Below are positions 10,790 to 20,274 of a DNA stretch of 64,000 nucleotides, piece after piece. The position numbers were made by a program, and so were the translations under genes. The first letter of the stretch is position 1, and every line of letters starts with the position of its first letter. Source of the DNA: Gyromitra esculenta (taxonomy: Eukaryota; Ascomycota; Pezizomycetes; Pezizales; Discinaceae); NCBI GenBank assembly GCA_038503075.1, contig JBCAML010000003.1, positions 434,001 through 498,000 of the forward strand, written 5' to 3'. The notes below the pieces were generated by a model. That model was not told the DNA's origin. It saw only the letters and a list, made by a program, of their open reading frames with translations, and did not search any database.

Positions 10790-13700
10790 TTGGATGGGGA
10801 ACATTTTGTAGTATCGTGCAGTATTTCCCATAGCAATAAAATCATAAACACACACGCCTTACTAGACACTGGAGCCTCCGGATTTGCATTTATTGATCAG
10901 AAATTCGCGAGTCACCACTCCCTACCTCTTACCCCCTTAAAAACTCCCCGCCAACTTGAAGTCATCGATGGTCGTCCTGTCAGCTCGGGAGATATCACAC
11001 ACATTGCCAATCTCAACCTCTCGGTACAAAACCATTGTGAACAAGCCCCCTGTTTCGTAACACAACTTGGCCATTACCCCCTCGTCTTAGGCATACCATG
11101 GATGAATCACCATGATGTTCGCCTCCATTTTGCCGATAAACGCATTGAGTTTAATTCCAAACTCTGCACCACCCACTGCGCTCCTCGTTCACCAGTTGTG
11201 TCCACCTCCTCGATCCCAGCTCCCCCTAGGCTAAACCTTTCGTTTATTGGCGCTGCCAGTTTTAGAACTCTCACCAGAAAACAAAACTCACAAGCCTATG
11301 CCATGTCACTATATGAAATAAATAAAATCATAGATGACAAAACGACCAAAGAAGAGTGGAAGTCACGTATTCCTGCAGAATACCACGAATTTCTGGACAT
11401 GTTCGACAAGAAAAAAGCCCAGGGATTACCCCCCCGCCGCTCCTATGACCATAAGATACAGTTGATGGACGGACAAGATGCCCCCTTTGGACCACTGTAC
11501 GGAATGTCCCGAGAAGAGCTGATTGTCTTGAAGAAGTATATCGAGGACAATCTTGAGAAGGGATTCATTCGTGCTAGTTCCTCTCCCGCCGGATCCCCCG
11601 TCCTATTTGTCAAAAAAGCTGACGGTTCCCTACGACTCTGCGTTGACTACCGAGGCCTTAACGCTATTACCGTTAAGGATCGTTATACCTCTCCCCTCAT
11701 CCGCGAAACCCTGGACCGGCTTGCAAAGGCACAATGGTACACCAAACTAGACCTTCGGGATGGATACCACCAAGTGCGCATTGCGGGGGGAGATGAATGG
11801 AAAACCGCATTCCGCACCCGGTATGGTCTTTACGAATACCAGGTTATGCCATTCGGTTTAACCAATGCCCCCGGAACATTCCAACGATTCGTAAACGACT
11901 GCCTTACGGAATACCTGGATATTTTTTGCACCGCCTATCTGGATGATATCCTTATTTACAGCGATACCTTCGAGGAGCATCAGATTCATGTCCGCAAGGT
12001 CCTGCAAACTCTCAAAAACAACGACATCCTGTTAAAACCAGAAAAATGCGAGTTTGAAGTACAGACTACTAAGTACCTTGGTCTCATCCTCACCCCTGAT
12101 GGCATTAAAATGGATGAAGAGAAACTCAAGGCTGTTCGAGAATGGGGAACACCCAAGAGTGTAAAAGATATCCAGGCGTTTTTAGGTTTTGCCAATTTCT
12201 ATCGTCGGTTCATACTAGGATTTTCTAAACTAGCTGCCCCTCTTACGGCCCTCACTAAGAAAGGTATTGCTTTTGAATGGTCTGTCGAAGCCGATATAGC
12301 TTTCGAAAACCTCAAACATGCCTTCACTACTGCCCCGATCCTTATCCATTTCGATCCTGATAAGAAAATCATCGTGGAAACGGATGCTTCAGACTTCGTG
12401 TCGGGGGGAGTCCTGTCCCAGTATGATGATAACGGTATCCTGCATCCAGTGGCCTTCTTCTCAAAGAAACACTCCCCCGCGGAATGTAACTACGAGATTT
12501 ACGATAAGGAATTGCTGGCCATCATCCGAGTATTCGAGGAATGGCGCCCTGAGCTTGAAGGATCAAAGCACCCGATTGATGTGATTAGTGACCATAAGAA
12601 CCTTGAGTATTTTATGAGCACCAAGCAACTCAACCGTCGACAGGCCAGATGGGCTGAGTACCTATCCCGCTTCGATTTCGTGATCACCTATCGACCAGGC
12701 AAGGAAGGAGGAAAACCGGACGCTTTGACTCGGAGATCGGGAGATCTCCCCAAGGAAGGGGATGAAAGATTAGCACACCAGAGTCAAGTGGTGCTAAAGA
12801 AGGAGAATATTGACCCCAAGATAAGTTTGTTGTCGGCTTCTTTATCAAATGAAGCCGCTGAATTGGACGCCCCCCTAGAAAAGCTTTTTCTAGAAGGATA
12901 TAGTACTGACAAGTTTCCGGAAAAGATACTCGCGGCACTGAGGAATAAGGACCAGCGGTCAAAGGAGATCACTTTGAGTGAATGCACCAATGAGAATAAC
13001 CGATTGTGCTATCGAGGAAACCTCTATGTACCCAACTTCGATCCTCTTCGTGTGGAAATCATTAAAAGACATCATGACGCCCCTGCTGCTGGACACCCTG
13101 GCCGAGATAAAACCTTTGAACTAATCAGTAGAACCTTTTACTGGCCAAAGATGAGGGAATCAATCAGCCGTTATGTACGCAATTGCCATATTTGTCAAAA
13201 GGCAAAACCCGTTACCCAACGCACTTCAGGAGTCCTCCGCCCCCTGCCTATACCAAATCGTCCCTGGCAAGAAGTTTCGATGGACTTCGTAACCGGCCTT
13301 CCAGAATCAAACGGATATGATGCTATAATGGTAGTGGTTGACCGACTATCCAAGATGCGACATCTGATTCCCTGTAACACTACCGTCAATTCCAGAGACG
13401 TCGCTGATCTTTACCTACAACACGTCTGGAAGTTACATGGTTTACCCACACATATTACTTCTGACCGAGGCACTCAATTCACTGCCCATTTCTGGAAGGA
13501 ATTATGCCAACGTCTAGGAATACAAGCCCGGATGTCCACTGCTTTCCACCCAGAAACAGACGGGCAAACAGAGAGACTAAATGCGGTAATGGAACAGTAT
13601 CTCCGATCATACGTGTCCTATCAACAAGAAGACTGGAACAGATGGCTACCCATGGCGGAATTCTCGGCCAATAACCAAGAATCGGCGAGTACGAAAGTAT

Positions 13701-14374
13701 CCCCCTTTTTAGCTAACTACGGCTACCATCCTCGATTCGATACTTCCCTCGTCCCCCTGACAATTACCCCTCAGAGTCAAGATGCCGCTACCTTTGCCAA
13801 TAAGATACAGGAACTATATGATCACCTTAGGATACAGATCAGAACCGCTCAAGACATTCAAGAGACCGCTATTAATAAACACCGAACTCCAGCCCCGGCG
13901 TATCAAATCAACGACCAAGTCTTCGTATCCATGAAGAACATTAGAACTACTCGTAACGCCAGGAAATTAGATTGGAAATGGATGGGTCCCTACGCGGTGA
14001 AGAAAATTGTTTCCCCCTTTGCCTATGAGATAGACCTCCCCTCGTCGGTCAAATACCACCCGGTATTCCATGTTTCTCTATTAAAACCCGCGGCTCATGA
14101 TGCTCTCCCAGGACAAATCATTCCTCCACCGGCGCCTGTTGTTGTCAATGACCAAGAAGAGTATTATATCGAGAAAATCTTGGATCAACGCACGTATCGC
14201 AATAAACAACAATACCTCGTCGAATGGACCGGCTATGCCCATCCTACCTGGGAACCCGCTGAGGACCTTGTAGATACTTCGGCACTGGAAAAGTTTTTGG
14301 CTATCCCGACGTTGGTTACTCCTAGTGTTCGCAGGAGCTCACGCTTGAAGGGGGGAGCTACTTTCATGGATTAA
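10790..14374 (+). CDS. pol: Pol of element A (protease-RT-RNase H-integrase-chromodomain)
   Basis: The frame is open for 1194 residues: protease [20 protein letters not shown], RNase H ETDASDF and SDHKNLEYF, integrase HHCC zinc finger (CHICQKAK), DDE core (MDFVTGLP; TSDRGTQF; ETDGQTERLNAV), a GPY-type module and a C-terminal chromodomain (QYLVEWTGYAHPTWEPAEDL). The chromodomain, known in chromoviruses to bind histone marks, fits the nested insertion habit. The stop TAA (14372-14374) lies inside the 3' LTR. The true start would be upstream in the shared frame; the TAA at 10787 cuts it off from gag, so this copy is likely not expressed properly. Confidence 0.92.
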   Translation: MDGEHFVVSCSISHSNKIINTHALLDTGASGFAFIDQKFASHHSLPLTPLKTPRQLEVIDGRPVSSGDITHIANLNLSVQNHCEQAPCFVTQLGHYPLVLGIPWMNHHDVRLHFADKRIEFNSKLCTTHCAPRSPVVSTSSIPAPPRLNLSFIGAASFRTLTRKQNSQAYAMSLYEINKIIDDKTTKEEWKSRIPAEYHEFLDMFDKKKAQGLPPRRSYDHKIQLMDGQDAPFGPLYGMSREELIVLKKYIEDNLEKGFIRASSSPAGSPVLFVKKADGSLRLCVDYRGLNAITVKDRYTSPLIRETLDRLAKAQWYTKLDLRDGYHQVRIAGGDEWKTAFRTRYGLYEYQVMPFGLTNAPGTFQRFVNDCLTEYLDIFCTAYLDDILIYSDTFEEHQIHVRKVLQTLKNNDILLKPEKCEFEVQTTKYLGLILTPDGIKMDEEKLKAVREWGTPKSVKDIQAFLGFANFYRRFILGFSKLAAPLTALTKKGIAFEWSVEADIAFENLKHAFTTAPILIHFDPDKKIIVETDASDFVSGGVLSQYDDNGILHPVAFFSKKHSPAECNYEIYDKELLAIIRVFEEWRPELEGSKHPIDVISDHKNLEYFMSTKQLNRRQARWAEYLSRFDFVITYRPGKEGGKPDALTRRSGDLPKEGDERLAHQSQVVLKKENIDPKISLLSASLSNEAAELDAPLEKLFLEGYSTDKFPEKILAALRNKDQRSKEITLSECTNENNRLCYRGNLYVPNFDPLRVEIIKRHHDAPAAGHPGRDKTFELISRTFYWPKMRESISRYVRNCHICQKAKPVTQRTSGVLRPLPIPNRPWQEVSMDFVTGLPESNGYDAIMVVVDRLSKMRHLIPCNTTVNSRDVADLYLQHVWKLHGLPTHITSDRGTQFTAHFWKELCQRLGIQARMSTAFHPETDGQTERLNAVMEQYLRSYVSYQQEDWNRWLPMAEFSANNQESASTKVSPFLANYGYHPRFDTSLVPLTITPQSQDAATFANKIQELYDHLRIQIRTAQDIQETAINKHRTPAPAYQINDQVFVSMKNIRTTRNARKLDWKWMGPYAVKKIVSPFAYEIDLPSSVKYHPVFHVSLLKPAAHDALPGQIIPPPAPVVVNDQEEYYIEKILDQRTYRNKQQYLVEWTGYAHPTWEPAEDLVDTSALEKFLAIPTLVTPSVRRSSRLKGGATFMD

Positions 14375-14768
14375 TTTCGGATAATGAGTCGTGGTTGGGT
14401 TGTTGGTCGTATTGTGATTTGGATGGTTGTACAATCTCTTTGTTGTTCGGTTATCTTTCGGTTATAAGTTTTGTTAAGGAAAGCGGGGTATTTAAGCGGT
14501 GGATTTCGATCGTTTTTGGTTCTTTTCCTCTTCTTTCCTTAAGCAACGTTCTCGTTTACCTTCTCCTGTAATCGTCAATACTATTTCGGTTCTACCTCAG
14601 AACCCTCGCTGTCGCTGTCCACTTCGCTGCACTTATCTCGCCTTGAGATAGACCCCTCGTAGAACTTGTAGAAACGCTGCGCTCTTCGAACGTGTTAGTA
14701 CCTCGCTTAAGTAGCACTGCTCACCTTCAGGGATACTGAAGGGCTTAACGAGGGACTGAACCGTGAGA
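14362..14768 (+). repeat. 3' LTR of element A
   Basis: It is 407 bp with the same ends as the 5' LTR and about three base differences (two near base 52 and one near base 98). The purine tract GGGGGGAGCT and two bases AC precede it. The duplication ACAAC follows. Confidence 0.93.
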
Positions 14769-14862
14769 ACAACCGACCAACGAAACAACCATCCATGAAA
14801 GTAGCTCCCCCTCATAGCCGTGAGCTCCTGCGAACACTAATTTCACGGATAAAGATCGGTAA

Positions 14863-15271
14863 TTTCATGGATGGTTGTTGTGTTGTTCGATTAGTGGTAT
14901 AGGTGTTTCGTCGTGTCGCTTCGTCGATCGTTCTATATGTTTCCCTTGGTTTCCCTTACTATGAGTCATACGTTTGTCATCAAAGAGGTGGATTTTGAGT
15001 ATATAAGCGAAGGGATTTCCCCTCTTGTTGTACTTTTTCTTCTCTTTCCTTAAGCAACGTCTTCTATAGTACACTCTTGTATTTTACAATACAAACCTCG
15101 GTTATACCTCATAACCTTTCGCTGTCGCCGTCCTCAAGTCCTCAATACTTGAACACTCCGTAGAGCCTGTGGAACCTCGTGAACACTCTCGTCGCTTAGT
15201 TTTCCCTTCAAGTAGCACTGCTTATCTCGGGGGATACCTGAGAGCTTGAAGATAAACCTCGCCCCTTGAGA
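14863..15271 (+). repeat. 5' LTR of element B
   Basis: It starts TTTCATGG and ends CCTTGAGA. A TATATAAG promoter element lies near 15000-15007 and the R-start motif TTAAGCAACGT near 15050-15060. The U5 hairpin (15206-15251) has outer stem CTTCAAG/CTTGAAG, inner stem TCTCGGG/CCTGAGA with one G-U pair, and loop GGATA. Confidence 0.94.
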
Positions 15272-15273
15272 TT

Positions 15274-15282
15274 ACGTTGCTT
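15274..15282 (+). promoter_or_regulatory. Self-priming primer-binding site of element B
   Basis: ACGTTGCTT starts two bases after the LTR and is the exact reverse complement of AAGCAACGT at the presumed mRNA 5' end in the same LTR. It has no TGG start for a tRNA CCA end. Tf1/sushi-type elements prime reverse transcription by folding their own 5' end onto such a site; the two-base gap fits integrase end-trimming. Confidence 0.75.
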
Positions 15283-15340
15283 CCTCATCCACACCCTCTA
15301 CCCCGCTTTTACACGCTGCCACACAAACCCCAACGCCACC

Positions 15341-16585
15341 ATGAGCAACCCCGCCCCCGCCCCCTGGACTTTCCCAACCTTCGAGAACTTCCAAGCTGCC
15401 GCCAACGCCGACCTCGCCTCTGCCTATGAGGAAATTCGATCCCATTATCAACAACGGGTCGACAACCTCACATATGCAGACCTACAGCTGGAAGAGGCTG
15501 TACAAGAACGCAACAACATGACGGCAAGATTTAATACTTGCCAATCTCAATTGCAAGCCGCCGAAGCAGAAGTTGCCCGCCTCCGCAACTTTGCCCCCCC
15601 ACCACCCGCACCATCGCCACCACCCCCTCCTGCTCACACTCAAGGAGGTCGCTCAGATAAGATGCCGGATCCAGATAAGTTCAACGGATCTCGCGATAAA
15701 CTCCCCGGGTTTATCTTGCAACTTCGATCAAAACTCTCGGTTAACGCCGACCGCTTTTCAAACAGCAACAATATGATATTGTATGCTATCAGTCGCCTTG
15801 AGGGAGCCGCCCTTGAGCAAGTTCGTCACTCTGTCCTCCCTGACGGGACTACCACTTGGAATAACGCCGCCGAATTGATTACCGCCCTGGAAACCGCCTT
15901 CGGAGACCCCGACCCACTTGGAACAGCCCGCCGCGAACTACACCAACTTCGACAAGGGAAGCGAGATTTCTCTGCCTACCTTGCCGATTTCCAACGAATC
16001 ATGGGACGGTTAAACTATGATGAGTCAGCAAAGAACGATGCCCTGGAATACGGAATGTCAGACGAGCTAAAAGAAGCCGTAGTGACCGTAGCCGACTTCC
16101 CTACCACCTTCACCTCTCTCTGCGCCTTCCTCCTTCGCTTGGACAACCGTATCCGAGCAAGAAGAGAAGAGAAAAAAAATGCTGCCCGCAATACCATGGG
16201 ACAGTTTACCGCCCCCGCCGCCGCTCCCGCCGCCTTCACTCCTGCCTCCTCCTCCTTTGCTCCTGGAGGACTTGCACCCATGGATCTTTCTTTCGGTCGC
16301 ACTTCCACCACCCGCCCCGCTCCAGAACAACGATATGTTCAGATCAACGGGAGAAGGAAACTGTCTCCCGAAGAAAAATCCTGGAGGCAAACTAACAACC
16401 GCTGTCTGTTCTGTGCCGGAGAAGGGCACATTTTCTCAAACTGCCCCTCCGCTTCAAAACGCCCCGCTATGAGGGGAGCCGTTACCAACGCCGCCGCCCC
16501 TCCTGCTCCCTCTGTTTTCCCACCACCCCTGCCACCTCGTTTTCCTGCCTTCGATGCAGCAGACTCAGTCGAGTCTTTAAACTAG
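15341..16585 (+). CDS. gag: Gag of element B (414 aa)
   Basis: The start ATG at 15341 (context GCCACC) is the first after the leader. Residues ~25-85 are a predicted coiled coil, followed by a proline-rich linker, the gag core (DKMPDPDKFNGS; RRELHQLRQGKRDFSAYLAD), an Ala/Pro-rich linker and a zinc knuckle CLFCAGEGHIFSNC (CX2CX4HX4C) that should bind element RNA. It ends TCT TTA AAC TAG, with the slippery heptamer directly before the stop. No lesions are seen. Confidence 0.95.
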   Translation: MSNPAPAPWTFPTFENFQAAANADLASAYEEIRSHYQQRVDNLTYADLQLEEAVQERNNMTARFNTCQSQLQAAEAEVARLRNFAPPPPAPSPPPPPAHTQGGRSDKMPDPDKFNGSRDKLPGFILQLRSKLSVNADRFSNSNNMILYAISRLEGAALEQVRHSVLPDGTTTWNNAAELITALETAFGDPDPLGTARRELHQLRQGKRDFSAYLADFQRIMGRLNYDESAKNDALEYGMSDELKEAVVTVADFPTTFTSLCAFLLRLDNRIRARREEKKNAARNTMGQFTAPAAAPAAFTPASSSFAPGGLAPMDLSFGRTSTTRPAPEQRYVQINGRRKLSPEEKSWRQTNNRCLFCAGEGHIFSNCPSASKRPAMRGAVTNAAAPPAPSVFPPPLPPRFPAFDAADSVESLN

Positions 16586-16620
16586 TTCAACCAGAGTCGC
16601 CTTGTGACCCTGCTCTGGTT
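16576..16620 (+). promoter_or_regulatory. -1 ribosomal frameshift signal, gag-pol of B
   Basis: The slippery heptamer T TTA AAC (16576-16582) lies in the gag frame as X XXY YYZ, immediately followed by the gag stop TAG. After a 6-nt spacer, AACCAGAG (16589-16596) can pair with CTCTGGTT (16613-16620) around a 16-nt loop holding GTGACCC. G and E have AACCAAGG/CCTTGGTT at the same place, so the stem co-varies. Slipping back one base enters pol without a stop. Confidence 0.85.
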
Positions 16621-19600
16621 CGTTTTTCTTCTTTGTCAGCGTTTTCCATTTCTGGGTTTTCAGTGTCGGATGTGTGTGTGGAGGATAATTTGGATGGGGA
16701 ACATTTTGTAGTTTCATGTAGCCTTTCCCACCAAAATAAAATCATAAAAACACACGCACTTCTTGACACTGGAGCCTCAGGGTTCGCTTTCATTGATGAA
16801 AACTTCGTGCGTCACCATTCCTTGCCCCTGTCTCCCCTCAAAACCCCTCGACAGTTAGAAGTCATCGATGGGCGAACAATCGCCTCGGGAGACATTACCA
16901 ATTTATGCCACTTGGAGCTTTCCATCCAACAACACACTGAGAAAGCTCCCTTCTTTGTAACCAAGCTAGGACACTACCCCCTAGTACTTGGCATCCCCTG
17001 GATGAATCTTCATGACATTCATCTACAGTTCGCCAACAAAAGCATTGAATTTAATTCTAAATTCTGCACCACCCACTGTGCCCCAAAGCAACCCATCATC
17101 TCCGCCACTGCTATCCCCCCACCAAATAAGCTTAACGCCGCCTTTATTGGCGCCGCTAGTTTCCGCATGCTTGCTAGAAAAAAGGGTATCCAAGTTTATT
17201 CTATGTCCCTCTACGAAATCAATAGAGTCCTTGATAGCAAGACTACTAAAGAAGAGTGGAGGCAACGAATACCCGCTGAATACCACGAATATCTAGACAT
17301 GTTCGACAAAGCTAAGGCCCAAGGACTCCCCCCCCGACGACCCTATGACCACAAGATCACCCTACAAGAAGGCAAGGAACCACCGTTTGGACCCCTCTAC
17401 GGCATGTCTCGAGATGAACTCCTAGTCTTAAAGAAGTATATCGAAGACAACCTAGAGAAAGGTTTTATTCGCGCGAGCTCATCCTCTGCCGGCTCTCCTG
17501 TCCTCTTTGCTGCCAAACCTGACGGATCCCTTCGCCTATGTGTAGATTATCGTGGCCTTAATGCCCTTACCGTGAAAGACCGCTATACTTCCCCCCTGAT
17601 CAAAGAAACATTGGACCGACTTGCGAAAGCCCAATGGTATTCAAAACTTGATCTCCGCGACGGCTTTCACCAAATCCGCATTGCCGAAGGAGAAGAGTGG
17701 AAAACTGCTTTCCGAACTCGATATGGCCTGTATGAATACATGGTAATGCCATTCGGCCTTACCAACGCGCCTGGTACCTTTCAACGGTTCGTAAACGATT
17801 CTCTCCGAGAATATCTGGATCTCTTCTGCACAGCATACCTCGATGACATCCTCATCTATAGTGACAGTCTCGCCGAACACAAAGTGCATGTCAGACAAGT
17901 TCTAGACGCCCTCAAAGCTAATAACATCCTCCTTAAACCGGAGAAATGCGAATTCCATGTACAATCAATCAAGTACCTCGGTTTAATCCTTACTCCTGAA
18001 GGCATTAAAATGGACGAAGACAAGCTCAAAGCCGTACGAGATTGGAACCGACCCAAATGTATTAAGGATGTCCAAGCATTCTTAGGTTTCGCAAATTTCT
18101 ACCGGAGATTTATTTTAGGATTCTCACGCCTCGCTGCCCCCCTTACTGCATTTACTAAGAAAGGCACTGTCTTTGAATGGACAGTTGAAGCCGAATTAGC
18201 ATTCGTAGCACTCAAAGACGCTTTTACCAAAGCACCGGTACTCATCCATTTCGACCCCCGGAAGAAAATCTTTGTCGAATCCGATGCTTCTGACTTCGTC
18301 TCTGGCGGTGTCCTTTCCCAGCTCGACGATAACGGCATACTCCACCCCGTGGCTTTCTTTTCCAAAAAACACTCGCCAGCCGAATGTAATTATGAGATCT
18401 ATGATAAAGAACTCCTAGCCATCATTCGCTGTTTTGAAGAATGGAGACCGGAACTTGAAGGCTCCGAACTGCCTATTTCCGTCATCACCGACCATAAGAA
18501 CCTAGAATACTTCATGACGACGAAACAACTCAATAGGAGACAAGTCAGATGGGCAGAGTACCTCTCACGCTTTGACTTCGTAATTACCTATCGACCAGGA
18601 GTACAAGGGGGGAAGCCGGATGCATTGACTCGGAGATCAGGAGATCTCCCTGAAGAAGGGGATGAAAGACTACAACACCAACATCAGGTAGTCTTGAAAG
18701 AAAAAAACCTTGATCCTAAGCTGAGTTTGTTTTCGGGTTCTTTATCAAACGAACCCGCTGAATTGGATGCCCCCCTTGAGACCTTGATGAACCACGGATA
18801 TATTGCTGACCCATTCCCACAAAAAATCCTATTAGCACTTAAGAATGGCGAACAACAATCCAAGGAAATCACCCTAGGCGATTGCACCGAGAAAAATGGC
18901 TATCTTTTATACCGACAAAAGTTCTATGTCCCCGATCACGACCCTCTCCGTGTTCTCATCCTGCAAAGATACCACGATGCCCCCTCTGCCGGCCATCCAG
19001 GACGCGAAAAGTCCTTCGAACTCATCTCTAGGCAATTTTATTGGCCTAAAATGAGAGAGTACATTGGACGATATACCCGAAACTGCCATACCTGTCGACG
19101 AGCAAAGCCTAATACCCTCGGTACCCACGGTGTTCTCAAACCACTCCCAATTCCCAACCGCCCCTGGGAAGAACTATCGATGGATTTTGTCACTGGCCTC
19201 CCCGAATCTGACGGCTTTAATGCAATAATGGTTGTAGTAGATAGACTGTCAAAAATGCGACACTTGATCCCTTGCAACACTACCGTCAATGCCGAACAAA
19301 CTGCAGAACTCTATCTCCAAAACGTTTGGAAACTCCACGGACTACCTTCCCATATCACCTCCGATAGAGGAACGCAGTTCACCGCCAAGTTTTGGAAACA
19401 CCTCTGTCAACGCCTCAATATTTCCGCTCGTATGTCAACGTCTTTTCACCCGGAGACGGATGGTCAAACCGAACGTCTCAATGCTGTCATGGAGCAATAT
19501 CTTCGTTGCTATGTTTCGTACCAACAAGATGACTGGGCTAAATGGTTACCAATTGCCGAGTTCGCTGCTAATAACCAAGAATCGGCCAGTACTAAGGCCA

Positions 19601-20262
19601 CTCCTTTCTTCGCCAACTACGGTTATCATCCTCGCTTTGATACTTCCATCGTCCCTAATGATCGTTCCCCGCAAACCCTTGATGCCAACCTCTTTGCTTT
19701 AAAGATGGAAGAACTTAGAGACTTCCTTCGAATACAGATGAGAACGGCTCAAGATGTTCACGAGACTAGTACCAACCGACACCGCACCCCTGCCCCTTCG
19801 TTCAAAGTCGATGACCGAGTCTTCGTGTCCATGAAGAATATGAGGACAACCAGGAATTCGAGGAAACTAGACTGGAAATGGAGCGGCCCCTTTCCTATAA
19901 AAAGGATAATTTCAGCATATGCCTATGAAATAGACCTGCCAATATCAATGAAATACCATCCGGTATTTCACGTTTCATTAATCAAAGCAGCTCCTACCGA
20001 CCCACTCCCTGGCCAAATTATTCCACCGCCCCCCCCTATTCAAGTTAATGACCATGAGGAATATCTCGTCGAAAATATACTGGACTCCCGCCTCTATCGG
20101 GGAAGACTTCAATACTTAGTTGAATGGACGGGGTATGCTTTGCCTACGTGGGAACCTGCAGAGTATCACGAAAAAACGGAAGCGGTGGACACATTTCACC
20201 AAAGGTATCCGAGTAAACCGAAGGAAGGTCTGGTTAGTGTTCGCAGGAGCTCACGGCTATGA
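16576..20262 (+). CDS. pol: Pol of element B (1228 residues after the frameshift)
   Basis: Counting from the slip site, the protease LLDTGAS lies at residue ~64, RT YLDD at ~421, RNase H SDASDF at ~570, the integrase HHCC finger at ~799-839, DDE catalytic residues at ~870 (MDFVTG), ~929 (SDRGTQF) and ~966 (TERLNA), and the chromodomain at ~1159-1200 (YLVEWTGYALPTWEP). All key residues are present. There is no separate start: the first ATG (16633) lies inside the frame, so Pol is expected as a Gag-Pol fusion. The stop TGA lies just before the purine tract and LTR, unlike alpha elements, whose pol ends inside the LTR. Confidence 0.95.
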   Translation, partial: FKLVQPESPCDPALVRFSSLSAFSISGFSVSDVCVEDNLDGEHFVVSCSLSHQNKIIKTHALLDTGASGFAFIDENFVRHHSLPLSPLKTPRQLEVIDGRTIASGDITNLCHLELSIQQHTEKAPFFVTKLGHYPLVLGIPWMNLHDIHLQFANKSIEFNSKFCTTHCAPKQPIISATAIPPPNKLNAAFIGAASFRMLARKKGIQVYSMSLYEINRVLDSKTTKEEWRQRIPAEYHEYLDMFDKAKAQGLPPRRPYDHKITLQEGKEPPFGPLYGMSRDELLVLKKYIEDNLEKGFIRASSSSAGSPVLFAAKPDGSLRLCVDYRGLNALTVKDRYTSPLIKETLDRLAKAQWYSKLDLRDGFHQIRIAEGEEWKTAFRTRYGLYEYMVMPFGLTNAPGTFQRFVNDSLREYLDLFCTAYLDDILIYSDSLAEHKVHVRQVLDALKANNILLKPEKCEFHVQSIKYLGLILTPEGIKMDEDKLKAVRDWNRPKCIKDVQAFLGFANFYRRFILGFSRLAAPLTAFTKKGTVFEWTVEAELAFVALKDAFTKAPVLIHFDPRKKIFVESDASDFVSGGVLSQLDDNGILHPVAFFSKKHSPAECNYEIYDKELLAIIRCFEEWRPELEGSELPISVITDHKNLEYFMTTKQLNRRQVRWAEYLSRFDFVITYRPGVQGGKPDALTRRSGDLPEEGDERLQHQHQVVLKEKNLDPKLSLFSGSLSNEPAELDAPLETLMNHGYIADPFPQKILLALKNGEQQSKEITLGDCTEKNGYLLYRQKFYVPDHDPLRVLILQRYHDAPSAGHPGREKSFELISRQFYWPKMREYIGRYTRNCHTCRRAKPNTLGTHGVLKPLPIPNRPWEELSMDFVTGLPESDGFNAIMVVVDRLSKMRHLIPCNTTVNAEQTAELYLQNVWKLHGLPSHITSDRGTQFTAKFWKHLCQRLNISARMSTSFHPETDGQTERLNAVMEQYLRCYVSYQQDDWAKWLPIAEFAANNQESASTKATPFFANYGYHPRFDTSIVPNDRSPQTLDANLFALKMEELRDFLRIQMRTAQDVHETSTNRHRTPAPSFKVDDRVFVSMKNMRTTRNSRKLDWKWSGPFPIKRIISAYAYEIDLPISMKYHPVFHVSLIKAAPTDPLPGQIIPPPPPIQVNDHEEYLVENILDSRLYRGRLQYLVEWTGYALPTWEPAEYHEKTEAVDTFHQRYPSKPKEGLVSVRRSSRL

Positions 20263-20274
20263 GGGAGGGGGTAC

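Larger units (their letters stand above)
8948..14768 (+). mobile_element. Full-length Ty3/gypsy chromodomain retrotransposon A
   Basis: The 5821-bp element has 407-bp LTRs (8948-9354 and 14362-14768) and a 5-bp target duplication ACAAC (8943-8947, 14769-14773). It sits inside K2's LTR. I count about three differences between its LTRs, so insertion was recent. The order is LTR, PBS-like ACGTTGCTT (9357-9365), gag, pol, purine-rich tract, LTR. It is probably non-autonomous: a C-terminal gag deletion puts gag in the pol frame and a TAA at 10787 then separates them. Confidence 0.95.
8522..14840 (-). mobile_element. Ty3/gypsy element K2, 3' end only, split by element A
   Basis: The minus-strand 3' LTR runs 8522-8947, is broken by A, and resumes at 14774-14800 (after A's target duplication), ending CCATGAAA. 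Its R region contains the reverse complement of AAGCAACGT near 8778-8786. 14801-14840 is the end of pol: on the minus strand it reads SVRRSSRL then TGA, like element B, followed by a purine tract. C's LTR starts at 14841, so the rest of K2's internal region and its 5' LTR are missing. Confidence 0.75.
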
